From positions 620,001-684,000 of the forward strand of contig JAYQSI010000016.1 of assembly GCA_038146785.1 (NCBI GenBank): 64,000 nt of DNA, given 5' to 3'. How positions within the stretch are numbered: the stretch's first letter is position 1; the number at the start of each line of letters is the position of its first letter. Shown here piece by piece: positions 24,600 to 33,730 of this stretch. Under the pieces are notes generated by a model. It was given only the letters and a program-made list of their open reading frames with translations. It was not told where the DNA came from and ran no database searches. The DNA is from VMDJ01 sp038146785 (lineage in GTDB: Bacteria > Pseudomonadota > Gammaproteobacteria > Chromatiales > Chromatiaceae). A program made the position numbers and the translations under genes.

Positions 24600-25493
24600 A
24601 TGAACGACGACGGACGATCTAGTCGCGGCTCATTTGCCGCGCGTTTAATGGAACGCTTGTTCCAGAACTCAAGCAATGAGCCGGAAAATAAACAACAACT
24701 TGTCGAACTCCTTCGCCAAGCTAAAAACCGTGCCTTATTTAATACCGATGCATTAAGCATGATGGAAGGTGTCTTGCAGGTGTCTGATCTGCAGGTCCGC
24801 GACATCATGATCCCGCGTGCGCAGATGGAAGTTATCGGTCGCGATGATGCGCTGAGCGATATCTTGCCGGTATTGGTGGATAGCTCACACTCTCGCTATC
24901 CAGTGATTGGTGAAGATCGTGCCGAGGTGGTGGGTACCTTGCTGGCAAAAGATTTGCTGCAGTACTTTGCTGATGGCTCGAAGAAATTTAAATTGCGCGA
25001 CATCATTCGTTCAGCGGTCTTTGTGCCTGAATCTAAGCGACTGGATGTGTTGTTGCGTGAGTTCCGCGCGAGCCGAAATCATATGGCGATTGTCGTTGAT
25101 GAATATGGCGCAGCCGCAGGTTTGGTCACCATCGAAGATGTGCTTGAGCAGATTGTTGGTGAGATTGAAGACGAATACGATTTTGATGAAGGTGCATTCA
25201 TCATGCGTCGTGCTGAAAATAACTACACCGTTAAAGCGCACACCACCATCGAAGACTTTAACGAGTACTTCAACATCGAGATCGATGATGAAGATTTCGA
25301 CACCATTGGTGGTCTTGTGTTGCATGCCTTAGGTCATATGCCAGTGCGTGGTGAGCATGTTGAGGCTGAAGGTTTCCGCTTTGAAGTCTTGGGTGCAGAC
25401 TCACGCAAGATTCGATTGCTTGCGATCAGTAAGCTCGACCCGCGATTGCGACAGAGGATAAGGCGGATAACGCCTAACACCTTTCGATGTTAA
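24600..25493 (+). CDS. ybeX: CorC/YbeX-family CBS-domain protein
   Basis: Soluble protein of 297 residues: two CBS domains (VRDIMIPRAQMEVI and DEYGAAAGLVTIEDVLEQIV) followed by the CorC_HlyC domain at the C-terminus. There are no membrane spans. E. coli YbeX/CorC has been linked to Mg/Co efflux and to ribosome metabolism. It lies 33 bp after ybeY. The stop overlaps the start of lnt by 7 bp, as in the usual ybeX-lnt coupling. Confidence 0.93.
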   Translation: MNDDGRSSRGSFAARLMERLFQNSSNEPENKQQLVELLRQAKNRALFNTDALSMMEGVLQVSDLQVRDIMIPRAQMEVIGRDDALSDILPVLVDSSHSRYPVIGEDRAEVVGTLLAKDLLQYFADGSKKFKLRDIIRSAVFVPESKRLDVLLREFRASRNHMAIVVDEYGAAAGLVTIEDVLEQIVGEIEDEYDFDEGAFIMRRAENNYTVKAHTTIEDFNEYFNIEIDDEDFDTIGGLVLHALGHMPVRGEHVEAEGFRFEVLGADSRKIRLLAISKLDPRLRQRIRRITPNTFRC

Positions 25494-26979
25494 TGCAGTT
25501 ACTGACGAGGGTATTTGCCGCAGCGGCAGGTGCGTCGTTAGTGCTGTCCTACGCGCCTTTTGGCTACTGGTTCGTTCAATTCCCTGCGTTAATCATTTTG
25601 CTGGTGATGATCGTGCAAAGTCGATCTGCCAAGCAGGCGGCTTGGATCGGTTGGTCTTGGGGCTTTGGTTTATTTGTTACAGGCGTGTTTTGGCTACGCA
25701 TTAGCATCAGTCAGTTTGGCGGGATGACTGAAAGCTTAGCGATTGGCGCGACGCTTTTATTCGTTGCATTCATTGCCTTGTATATCGCGTTATTCGCATG
25801 GCTTGTGCGCCGCTTTATTCACGTTACCTCACCGCTTAGCTGGATGCTGCTCGTGCCTTCTTTATGGTTTCTGTTGGAGCTAGCACGTGGGTGGGTGCTC
25901 ACCGGTTTTCCATGGCTCTCACTTGGCTATGCGCACAGTGATTCACCGTTAAGCTCGTTAATGCCTGTGATGGGTGTGCATGGTGTGAGCTGGGTCGTGA
26001 TGTTTTTGATTGCCTGCTTATTTGCCGCCAAACGTTGGTATGCGTGGCTGAGTTTAATCGGCATGCTGTTGTTGATTGGTTTTATCCCCAAACAATGGAC
26101 GCAGCCGACCGGAGTTGAGACCACTGTCGCGGTCGTGCAAGGAAATGTGCCGCAACGATTGAAGTGGCGAGCAAATCTCTTTGATCAATGGCTCGCGCAT
26201 TACGAATCATTAAGTGCCGCTGCACCTGAGGCGCAGGTGGTGATTTGGCCAGAAACGGCGATCTCCGGTTTTGAGCAAGAGTTGTCGCCTGAGTTAGAGC
26301 GCTTAGATGCACTGTTCAAACAAAAAGATCAAAGCTTTGTTACCGGCATTGTGGCGGGTGATCGCCAAGGTGCGTATTACAACGCGATGATTACGCGTGG
26401 TGATGCAGCTCGGGGTGAGTACTACAAACATCACTTGGTGCCGTTTGGTGAGTTCATGCCGCTGAAGCAACTGATTGGACCTGTGATGAGCTGGCTGCGT
26501 ATTCCTGTCTCCGATTTTCAAACGGTGCAGCTGAGCAGTCGTTGCTCGAGCTAAAAGGCCAACAAGTCGGTGTGAATATTTGTTATGAAGACGCCTTTGC
26601 TCGTGAGGTATTGAAAGCCTTGCCCGATGCCGATTGGTTACTCAATGCGAGTAATGATGCGTGGTTCGGTGATTCACTCGCGCCACATCAACATCTGCAA
26701 ATTGCGCGTGCTCGCGCGGCAGAAGCAGGGCGTTATCTGGTCAGAGCAACCAATACAGGTATTTCGGCGGTGATCGATCAGCGCGGCAAATTGGTGGCGA
26801 CTATTCCGCAATTCGAAGCCGATGTTATGCAAGCAAAAGTGCCGAGTTATCAAGGGGTAACACCTTATGTGTTGTTACGCGATTGGCCTTTAATGCTAAT
26901 AAGTCTCTTTGCCATAAATTGGGTTCTGTTACAGCTGAGATGGCACTCACGAGATCCATTGGGTACAGTGCGTTTCTGA
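25487..26979 (+). CDS. lnt: Apolipoprotein N-acyltransferase Lnt, interrupted by a one-base deletion
   Basis: Inner-membrane enzyme that N-acylates lipoproteins. About six hydrophobic helices are followed by a nitrilase-type domain. The first reading frame stops at 26554 after RIPVSDFQT and out-of-frame residues. Family sequence resumes in the next frame as GAAEQSLLELKGQQVG. Adding one G to the GG at 26524-26525 restores an intact protein of about 497 residues. The putative triad is present across both parts: Glu in WPETAIS, Lys in YYKHHLVPFGEF and Cys in NICYEDAF. No slippery heptamer is visible. Lnt is normally essential, so a sequence error is the likeliest reading. Confidence 0.88.
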
Positions 26980-27004
26980 CGTAACGCCACTTTGGGAGTA
27001 GCAC

Positions 27005-27388
27005 ATGGCGCGTGAAATTATTTCGACTGATCAAGCACCGGCAGCGATTGGTACATATTCTCAGGCAGTAAAGGTGGGTAACACCGTTTATCTATCGGGT
27101 CAGATCCCGTTGGTGCCAGAAACCATGGAAATGATCGAAGGCGACATCGAAGCGCAAATTCGTCGTGTGTTCGATAACTTGTCTGCTGTTGCGGCGGCTG
27201 CAGGTGGAAGTCTGGCGGATATCGCAAAGTTAAATATCTTCCTTACGGATTTGGGCAACTTTGCCAAAGTGAATGAGGTGATGGCTGAATATTTTCAGCA
27301 GCCTTACCCTGCGAGAGCGGCTGTTGAGGTGGCGGGATTGCCACGTAATGCCGGCGTAGAAATGGACGGTGTGATGGAACTTGCTTAA
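27005..27388 (+). CDS. ridA: RidA-family reactive intermediate deaminase
   Basis: Small trimeric enzyme that hydrolyses enamine/imine intermediates from PLP enzymes. The product has 127 residues. The family core GTYSQAVKVGNTVYLSGQIP and the active-site segment YPARAAVEVAGLP are present, with Arg104 matching the catalytic Arg105 of E. coli RidA. The acidic residue near 119-121 is also kept. A GGGAGTAGC ribosome-binding site precedes the ATG. Confidence 0.92.
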   Translation: MAREIISTDQAPAAIGTYSQAVKVGNTVYLSGQIPLVPETMEMIEGDIEAQIRRVFDNLSAVAAAAGGSLADIAKLNIFLTDLGNFAKVNEVMAEYFQQPYPARAAVEVAGLPRNAGVEMDGVMELA

Positions 27389-27430
27389 TCAGCAGTGGTC
27401 ATCAGTAAAGGAATTAAAAAGGATACTGTA

Positions 27431-27925
27431 ATGAAAAAACTTCTCGGCTTGCTTCTTATTGGTTTGTTGCCCTTGGGTGCTTTTGCAGAAGATGCGAAGA
27501 AAGAGATCCCAACCTTTGGTGATTGGGCAAAGCAATGTGAAAAAGATGGCGACAAGGAGATGTGCTACATCTTCCAAAACGTTAACAGTAAAGATAACGG
27601 CCAGATGCTGATGCAAGTGCGTGTTGGTTTTGTGCCTGACAATAAAGAGCCGATCTTTATTGCTACCGTGCCGCTGGGTGCGCTTCTGATGCCAGGTGCT
27701 GCGTTATTGGTCGATGAAAAGATTGCGCCAGTGAAGCTGCCTTATTTGGCCTGTGGTCGCCAAGGCTGTACGACAGTAGGTCAGCCACTAAAAACTGATG
27801 TGGTTGAAGCGATGCAAAAAGGTGAGCGTGCGCAAGTGCGTGTGGCCTTGATGAATCAAAAGATTCTGCCTTTGCCTATTTCGTTAAAAGGTTTTACTCG
27901 CGCCTATAACTCAATCGCGCCTTAA
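27431..27925 (+). CDS. Invasion-associated locus B (IalB)-like periplasmic protein
   Basis: From the ATG at 27431, preceded by AAGGATAC, the product has 164 residues. The signal peptide is MKKLLGLLLIGLLPLGAFA, predicted to be cut after residue 19. The mature part has a GDWAKQCEKDG start and cysteine pairs (QCEKDGDKEMC and LACGRQGC) typical of IalB-family domains. The exact function is unknown. In this free-living setting a general envelope role is likelier than invasion. The 3' end overlaps yjbQ by 4 bp. Confidence 0.78.
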   Translation: MKKLLGLLLIGLLPLGAFAEDAKKEIPTFGDWAKQCEKDGDKEMCYIFQNVNSKDNGQMLMQVRVGFVPDNKEPIFIATVPLGALLMPGAALLVDEKIAPVKLPYLACGRQGCTTVGQPLKTDVVEAMQKGERAQVRVALMNQKILPLPISLKGFTRAYNSIAP

Positions 27926-28335
27926 CTTCCGCTCACGGTGACAACGATTGAACGTTGATGGCCGTGATAACGATGCTCGTATAAAAACAAACCCTGCCAG
28001 GTGCCTAAGGCTAATCGTCCTTGGGTAACCGGTAGGGTTTGATCCATTTTGGTCAGTATCGAGCGAATGTGTGCCGCCATATCATCAGCACCTTCCATGC
28101 TATGACGATAACGTGGGTCACCATCTTGCACTTCGCGGGCTAGCCAATCCTCAAGGTCGGCGCGCACATCGGGATCGGCATTCTCACAAATGATTAATGA
28201 AGCCGAGGTGTGCTTAACAAACACATGACATAAGCCGGTTTGAACGCCGCTGTTTTTCACCACGTCCTGAATCTTTTGAGAGATATTCTGCGTGCCGCGG
28301 CCTGATGTCTTAATGTGAAGTGTTTCTTGATACAT
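27922..28335 (-). CDS. yjbQ: YjbQ-family protein (secondary thiamine-phosphate synthase fold)
   Basis: Compact 137-residue protein of the UPF0047/YjbQ family. The conserved KHTSASLIICENADPDVRAD and the following YRHSMEGADDMAAHI and LGTWQGLFLYEHR motifs are present. E. coli YjbQ can substitute weakly for thiamine-phosphate synthase, but its true role is uncertain. It converges with the IalB-like gene and starts 44 bp from recG on the other strand. Confidence 0.9.
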   Translation of the reverse strand: MYQETLHIKTSGRGTQNISQKIQDVVKNSGVQTGLCHVFVKHTSASLIICENADPDVRADLEDWLAREVQDGDPRYRHSMEGADDMAAHIRSILTKMDQTLPVTQGRLALGTWQGLFLYEHRYHGHQRSIVVTVSGS

Positions 28336-28379
28336 GATTGTGTCTTGTTGCTGGTTAAGTGCTTGCGTATGCTCGCTGC

Positions 28380-30477
28380 ATGTCTGATCAAACCGATAGC
28401 TTAGCGCGAATCCCTGTCACTGCCTTGCGTGGTGTTGGACCTAAGGGTGCTGAGCGTTTGGCTAAGCTGGGTGTGCATTCGGTGCAAGATGTGCTGTTCC
28501 ATCTGCCATTTCGATATCAAGATCGTACCAAGATTGTGCCGGTTGGTTCTTTGCGTCCGGGTGATCAAGCGGTGATCGATGTCACAGTGGATCACGCAGA
28601 CATTCGATTTGGTAAAAGACGTTCTTTACTTGTGCAGGTGTCAGATGGCACAGGCTCGATGATTCTGCGTTTCTTTCATTTCACGGCAGCGCAAAAGTCT
28701 GCGCTTGCACGCGGTGTGAGATTGCGTTGTTTTGGCGAGGTACGTAACGGACCGCAGCACTATGAGTTGGTGCATCCTGAATATCAGCGCGTTGCGGATG
28801 ATGAGTCGATTGCCGTTGAGCAAGCGTTAACGCCGATCTACCCAACGACGGAAGGGTTTCATCAGCTCAGTTGGCGTGATCTGATTGCACAAGCACTTCA
28901 GCGTTTAGGCAAAGAAGGTGCTTTAGATGAACTGCTGCCATCAGGTTTATTGTCATCGTTTGATTTACCCACTTTGTCAGATGCGATTCGTTTATTGCAT
29001 CGACCACCACCTGAGCTTGCGAAGGCGTTGATGTCAGAAGAAGGGCATCCAGCACAACATCGTTTGGCCTTTGAAGAGTTGCTTGCACATCAATTAAGTA
29101 TGCGACTGATGCGTGATGCGCATCGACAGCAAACCGCACCTGTATTTGATCCAACGATTTTCGAATTACCTAAGGTGCAGCAACTGCTTGGTGCTCTGGC
29201 GTTTGAGTTAACCGGTGCGCAACGCCGTGTGATCAGTGAGATTGCAAAAGATACAGAGCAGCCTTATCCCATGTTGCGCTTAGTGCAGGGTGATGTGGGT
29301 AGCGGAAAAACCATTGTTGCTGCAATCGCTGCCTTGCAGGCGATTGAGGCGGGTTATCAGGTTGCCTTGATGGCCCCGACTGAGATTCTTGCGGAACAGC
29401 ATCGAGTTAACTTTGAAAACTGGTTTAGCGCATTGGGTGTTGAGGTTGGTTGGTTAAGTGGGCGCTTAAAAGGTAAGAAGCGCGAAGCGATGATGCAGCA
29501 GGTGAGTCAGGGCGAGTTATCCATGGTGGTCGGGACGCATGCCTTATTCCAAGAGAGTGTCGAGTTCGCCAAACTTAGGTTTGGTGATTGTGGATGAGCA
29601 ACATCGCTTTGGTGTGCATCAGCGTTTGGCGCTTCGCTCCAAAGGTAAATCAGTCACGCCACATCAATTGATCATGACCGCTACGCCAATTCCAAGAACC
29701 TTGGCGATGACAGCCTATGCTGATCTTGATCTGTCAGTGATTGATGAACTACCACCCGGACGTAAGCCGATTAAAACGGTCTTGGTGTCAGAGCAACGGC
29801 AAGCTGAGGTGATTGAGCGTGTGCGCCTCGCGTGTGAATCAGGTCGACAGGCTTACTGGGTGTGTACTCTGATTGAAGAGTCAGAGTTGCTTCAGGCGCA
29901 AGCGGCAGAACAAACCGCAGAGATGCTTACCGAAGCGTTAGCGCCTCTGAAGGTGGGTTTAGTGCATGGTCGAATGAAGGCGCCTGAAAAAGCTGAGGTG
30001 ATGCAGCAGTTCAAATCGGGTGAGTTGCATTTGCTTGTTGCCACCACGGTGATTGAGGTGGGGGTGGATGTGCCGAATGCCTCACTCATGGTGATGGCGA
30101 ATGCTGAGCGCTTAGGTCTGTCGCAGTTACACCAGTTGCGCGGACGTGTTGGTCGAGGTGCGCAAGATAGTTATTGTGTGCTGCTTTATCACCCACCGTT
30201 AGGTGCCGTGGCACGAGAGCGTCTTGAGATCATGCGACAAACCAATGACGGTTTTGTGATCGCACAAAAGGATTTGGAGATTCGTGGTCCAGGTGAAGTC
30301 TTAGGGACGCGCCAGACCGGTGAGGTGCAATTTCGATTGGCAGATCTCATGCGCGATCAGCATTGGATTGAGCCGGTACAAAAAGCGGCGGATCAATTGA
30401 TTGCTGAAAAGTCAGCGTATATTCAGCCGCTGATTCATCGTTGGATTGGCGAGAAACAAAACTACTCAGCGGTGTAG
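28380..30477 (+). CDS. recG: ATP-dependent DNA helicase RecG, interrupted by a one-base insertion
   Basis: Branch-migration helicase for stalled forks and Holliday junctions. The N-terminal wedge/OB domain spans about residues 1-190, Walker A is GDVGSGKT, the DEQH box sits in VIVDEQHRFG, and the C-terminal helicase domain contains QLRGRVGRG. The first frame ends at 29597 after ESVEFAKLRFGDCG. The next frame gives NLGLVIVDEQHRFGV, the family sequence. Removing one A from the AAA at 29571-29573 restores a protein of about 698 residues. I use the ATG at 28380, though the ribosome-binding site is weak. Confidence 0.9.
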
Positions 30478-30527
30478 TGCTATCGGCTGTGCGATAATGC
30501 GCATCGATTTTTTACATTGAGCCTTCA

Positions 30528-31094
30528 ATGTCTCGACGCCTTTCTTTTGATCATAACGAACCTCGATGGATGCGCTTAACTGCGCAGAGTCGTCTTGTCT
30601 TGCCGCAAGAGGTAGCTGCTTGGTTAAAAGAATCAGGTTCGCTAACCAAGGCTGTTGTGAATGCTTGTGATGGTCGCTTCAATCTGCAGTTACGCGGACA
30701 ACGCTGGGGAAGAGGTTATGCCTCAGAGCGTGAGCTGTTAGGTATGCGTCAAGGTGCGCATGGTTTGATTCGTGAGGTTGAACTCCGTTGCGGCGAAAGC
30801 GCATGGGTCTTTGCCCGTACCTTGATCCCGGCATCGAGTTTTCGTGGACGAGCTAAGCGTTTAGCACGATTACGTAATAAGCCATTAGGTGCGGTGTTGT
30901 TTGCAGATAAATCAACGCAACGCGTGTTGTCTGAGGTTGCGCGGATAACACCACGGCATGCCTTGTATCATGCGGCAACGGCTAACCTCGTGGATAAGCC
31001 GTCAGAGATTTGGGGGCGTCGTGCGATCTATCGTTATGCTCAGCAACCGATCTTAGTGAACGAAATCTTTTTACCCGCGATTCCGGAGCGTTAA
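30528..31094 (+). CDS. ubiC: Chorismate lyase UbiC
   Basis: Converts chorismate to 4-hydroxybenzoate plus pyruvate, the first committed step of ubiquinone synthesis. The product has 188 residues. The typical segments RWMRLTAQSRLVLPQEVAAW, VREVELRCG-like strands (LIREVELRCGESAWVFARTL) and the C-terminal VNEIFLP are present. Its stop codon touches the ubiA start codon, so ubiC and ubiA are coupled. Confidence 0.92.
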   Translation: MSRRLSFDHNEPRWMRLTAQSRLVLPQEVAAWLKESGSLTKAVVNACDGRFNLQLRGQRWGRGYASERELLGMRQGAHGLIREVELRCGESAWVFARTLIPASSFRGRAKRLARLRNKPLGAVLFADKSTQRVLSEVARITPRHALYHAATANLVDKPSEIWGRRAIYRYAQQPILVNEIFLPAIPER

Positions 31095-32012
31095 GTGTCT
31101 GATCAAATGCCTCGCTACAATGGCCTGCCGCCAAAAGCACTGCCTTGGGCGACGCGCTTTCGTTTGTATGGGCAGTTGATTCGTGCGGATCGTCCGATCG
31201 GTATCTATCTGTTGTTATGGCCTGCGCTGTGGGCGCTATGGATTGCAGGAAATGGCCAACCGACTTGGTGGGTGGTATTAATTTTTGTTTTGGGTACGGC
31301 GTTGATGCGTTCAGCCGGTTGCGCAATCAATGATTATGCCGACCGACATATTGATGGTGAGGTTGAGCGCACGGCAGGTCGTCCTTTAGCGACTGGCATG
31401 GTGACACCCAAAGAAGCACTGGGTGTGTTTGTCGTACTTTGCTTGTTGGCTTTTGTGTTGGTGTTGTTTCTCAATGGCCTGACGATTGCGAATTCCTTTG
31501 TCGCTGTTGCACTTGCCGCTATCTATCCTTTTATGAAGCGTTACACGCATCTGCCGCAGGTGGTGTTGGGTATGGCGTTTGGTTGGGCTGTGCCGATGGC
31601 ATTTACGGCGCTGCAATCGCAGATACCGTTGGTTGCTTGGGTGTTGTTTAGCGCAACCGTTATCTGGGCGGTGATCTACGACACCATGTACGCAATGGTT
31701 GATCGTGAAGATGATCTTAAGATCGGTGTGAAATCGACCGCGATTTTGTTTGGTCGTTACGATCGACTGATTATTGGATTGTTGCAGTGCAGCATGATTG
31801 CCTTGCTGGTCTGGGTTGGTGAGCTCGCCGGTCGCGGTTTTGCTTGGGATATCGGTGTAGCGGTTGCTGCCGGTTTGTTCCTGTTTCAGCAGTATTTAAT
31901 AAAAGATCGTGATCGTAAGTTATGTTTTCGCGGATTTTTAAATAACAATTTGGTCGGCTTATTGCTGTTTATCGCGCTATTTATTGACTATTTGCAGACA
32001 CCTATCGCTTAA
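31095..32012 (+). CDS. ubiA: 4-hydroxybenzoate octaprenyltransferase UbiA
   Basis: Membrane prenyltransferase that attaches the polyprenyl chain to 4-hydroxybenzoate. The product has 305 residues and about nine membrane helices. The first aspartate motif NDYADRHID lies at 79-87. The second region is DTMYAMVDREDDLKIGVKS. I choose GTG at 31095, directly after the ubiC stop, because GGAG lies 7 bp upstream. An ATG four codons later is the alternative. Confidence 0.95.
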   Translation: MSDQMPRYNGLPPKALPWATRFRLYGQLIRADRPIGIYLLLWPALWALWIAGNGQPTWWVVLIFVLGTALMRSAGCAINDYADRHIDGEVERTAGRPLATGMVTPKEALGVFVVLCLLAFVLVLFLNGLTIANSFVAVALAAIYPFMKRYTHLPQVVLGMAFGWAVPMAFTALQSQIPLVAWVLFSATVIWAVIYDTMYAMVDREDDLKIGVKSTAILFGRYDRLIIGLLQCSMIALLVWVGELAGRGFAWDIGVAVAAGLFLFQQYLIKDRDRKLCFRGFLNNNLVGLLLFIALFIDYLQTPIA

Positions 32013-32140
32013 GTTGTTGCTTTTCAAGGCGTTAACTGGCGACTGCTAACGAAATGCGGCTTTTACACATTTGTGTGCTTGATTTATTCGGGCATGCCCT
32101 GTAAAAAACCGCGGCTTAATCAAAAACAATGGAGATGCCA

Positions 32141-32560
32141 ATGGCTGTTGAATTGCCAGATGGTTATAAACCGAAGCTAAAAGAGGAATACATGAATCCT
32201 CTGCAGCTCGAATACTTCCGTCAAAAGCTTACCGCTTGGCGTGAAGAGTTGATGCAAGAAGCACAAGAGACTCTGGATAATTTGCGCGACAAGTCACACC
32301 AAGAAGTGGGTGATGAAGCTGACCGTGCAAACCGCGAAAGCGAACATGGCTTAGAGCTACGCACGCGTGACCGTTACCGCAAACTGATTCGTAAGATCGA
32401 GCAAGCGCTCGAGCGTATTGATGATGGTTCTTACGGTTACTGTGAAGATACTGGTGAAGAGATCGGTATTAAGCGTTTAGAAGCTCGCCCTGTTGCGACG
32501 CTAACGATCGATGCGCAAGAGCGTCGTGAAATGAAAGAAAAGGTCCTCGCGGATCGCTAA
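32141..32560 (+). CDS. dksA: DksA-family transcription factor lacking the zinc-finger cysteines
   Basis: RNA polymerase secondary-channel factor acting with ppGpp. From ATG 32141 (GGAG 7 bp upstream) it has 139 residues, against 151 in E. coli. The coiled-coil tip aspartates are kept at 58 and 61 (GDEADRA). Only one of four zinc cysteines remains: Cys101 in GYCEDTGEEIGI. The positions equivalent to E. coli Cys117, Cys135 and Cys138 are Thr104, Thr122 and Ala125. An in-frame ATG at 32129 is the alternative start. This zinc-free form resembles the DksA of alpha- and some beta/gamma-proteobacteria. The 3' end overlaps comF by 4 bp. Confidence 0.92.
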   Translation: MAVELPDGYKPKLKEEYMNPLQLEYFRQKLTAWREELMQEAQETLDNLRDKSHQEVGDEADRANRESEHGLELRTRDRYRKLIRKIEQALERIDDGSYGYCEDTGEEIGIKRLEARPVATLTIDAQERREMKEKVLADR

Positions 32561-33222
32561 TCTTTATCATTGGGTCGTGGTGTTCTTGCCACGGCCCAAA
32601 TGATCACCTCTTTAACTCCCGCCTTTTTTAATACCCCTGCGGCTGCACGTGCGGTTGCGGTTGTTGTTACCACATCATCAATTAAGCCAACGCTTCTCAC
32701 TTTGATCTGCTGATCGGTATAAAACACCTTGCGCATCGCGCTGAGTCTTTCTTTGCGCTTGAGTTGGATTTGTTGAGTCTCGCTGTTGTGTCGTTTTAAA
32801 AGATCGTATGCCACGGGAATCTGTAGCCGTTGGCTCAGCAAGCGGGCGAGTTCAGCACTTTGATTGAATCCGCGTTCTTGAAGTCGCGCTGGGCTTAATG
32901 GCATAGGGATGAGTAAATCAGGTTTGCTGAGGGGAAGGGCGCTGCTCAACCACTCTGCGAGAATGCGTCCTTTATTCAGATCGCCGTTGTATTTGAACTG
33001 ATGAATCAGTTGATCAATTGGAGGGGCATACCGACCCGCGACAAAGGTGCGATCAAACTCAGGTGGGTGGCTGAGGCATTCGCCGCATCGCGTATTGTTT
33101 GTCGCGAGCTCTATGCCGCAGCTGTGGCATCGGGGCGTGTTGCTCTGCAGGTTATCGCTGCAGCGATGGCAAAAGGCAGCATGATTTGGGATCTGGGTGA
33201 GGCAAAGCGAGCAATTCTGCAT
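32557..33222 (-). CDS. comF: ComF-family phosphoribosyltransferase-like protein
   Basis: The product has 221 residues. The N-terminal cysteine-rich part has CSLC, HRCSDN and CHSCG with CGEC, probably a zinc site. The C-terminal part has a type I phosphoribosyltransferase PRPP loop, VGLIDDVVTTTATARAA. ComF is needed for DNA uptake in competent bacteria. Members next to bio genes (GntX-like) are common in gammaproteobacteria. It is divergent from the following gene across 97 bp. Confidence 0.9.
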   Translation of the reverse strand: MQNCSLCLTQIPNHAAFCHRCSDNLQSNTPRCHSCGIELATNNTRCGECLSHPPEFDRTFVAGRYAPPIDQLIHQFKYNGDLNKGRILAEWLSSALPLSKPDLLIPMPLSPARLQERGFNQSAELARLLSQRLQIPVAYDLLKRHNSETQQIQLKRKERLSAMRKVFYTDQQIKVRSVGLIDDVVTTTATARAAAGVLKKAGVKEVIIWAVARTPRPNDKD

Positions 33223-33266
33223 TGTCTAAAAGTTGACCACTTGTCTACTACTGAAATTAAGCTCGG

Positions 33267-33294
33267 TTGACAGTGTTTTTGCCATCTCTACACT
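33267..33294 (+). promoter_or_regulatory. Candidate sigma-70 promoter upstream of the biotin operon
   Basis: TTGACA (33267-33272) and TACACT (33289-33294) with a 16 bp spacer lie 26 bp before the ATG at 33320. I looked for a BirA operator (TTGTAAACC inverted repeat) in the 97 bp comF gap and did not find a convincing one. Confidence 0.5.
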
Positions 33295-33319
33295 GCATTT
33301 TTTCGCCAAGGTGAGCGGT

Positions 33320-33730
33320 ATGGAATCACGAAAAGAACCCACCATTATTAAAGCCAAGTCTGTGCGCTTTGCTGCCATGCAGCTGGATATCGGAAACATC
33401 GTCAGCATGTTGATACCGATGCCGCTGGCCGTGTTTTGGTTTGGCGGTTCCATCCTGATCTATGCCTTGCATCGTCACCATCCTGATCCGCGCGTGGGTC
33501 AGTTCACCCAGTGGGCGGCTTATCGTTTTTATGCCGTGATGGGGGTGATCGTGCCGGTGGGTACCTTTTTCCCAGGTGATGGTTGGATGCCATGGTTAAT
33601 CGCGTGGGCGATTGGCGTGGTGATCATTGTGCCTTGGTCTATTTGGTCATTGATCCGGGTAAAGAATACCGATTGGAAAGATATTGAAGTCCCTGCAGAG
33701 GACGAGGAGTTCGACGATGTCGAAGACTGA
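33320..33730 (+). CDS. Small inner-membrane protein coupled to bioB
   Basis: Unrecognised 136-residue protein beginning MESRKEPTIIKAKSVRFAAM. Hydrophobic segments lie near residues 27-50 (MLIPMPLAVFWFGGSILIYA), 71-88 and 96-114. The C-terminus is strongly acidic (EDEEFDDVED). I choose ATG 33320, with AAGGTGAG 6 bp upstream. The frame is open earlier, but the extension reaches into the promoter. Its end overlaps bioB by 14 bp, so it is co-transcribed and probably translationally coupled with the biotin genes. The function is unknown. Confidence 0.75.
   Translation: MESRKEPTIIKAKSVRFAAMQLDIGNIVSMLIPMPLAVFWFGGSILIYALHRHHPDPRVGQFTQWAAYRFYAVMGVIVPVGTFFPGDGWMPWLIAWAIGVVIIVPWSIWSLIRVKNTDWKDIEVPAEDEEFDDVED

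Noticed and set aside
33001..33270. 89-codon plus-strand frame antisense to comF
   Set aside because: It is a shadow of comF codons on the opposite strand and runs through the promoter of the following operon.
33223..33319. BirA operator upstream of bioB
   Set aside because: No inverted repeat close to the TTGTAAACC consensus was found in this gap.
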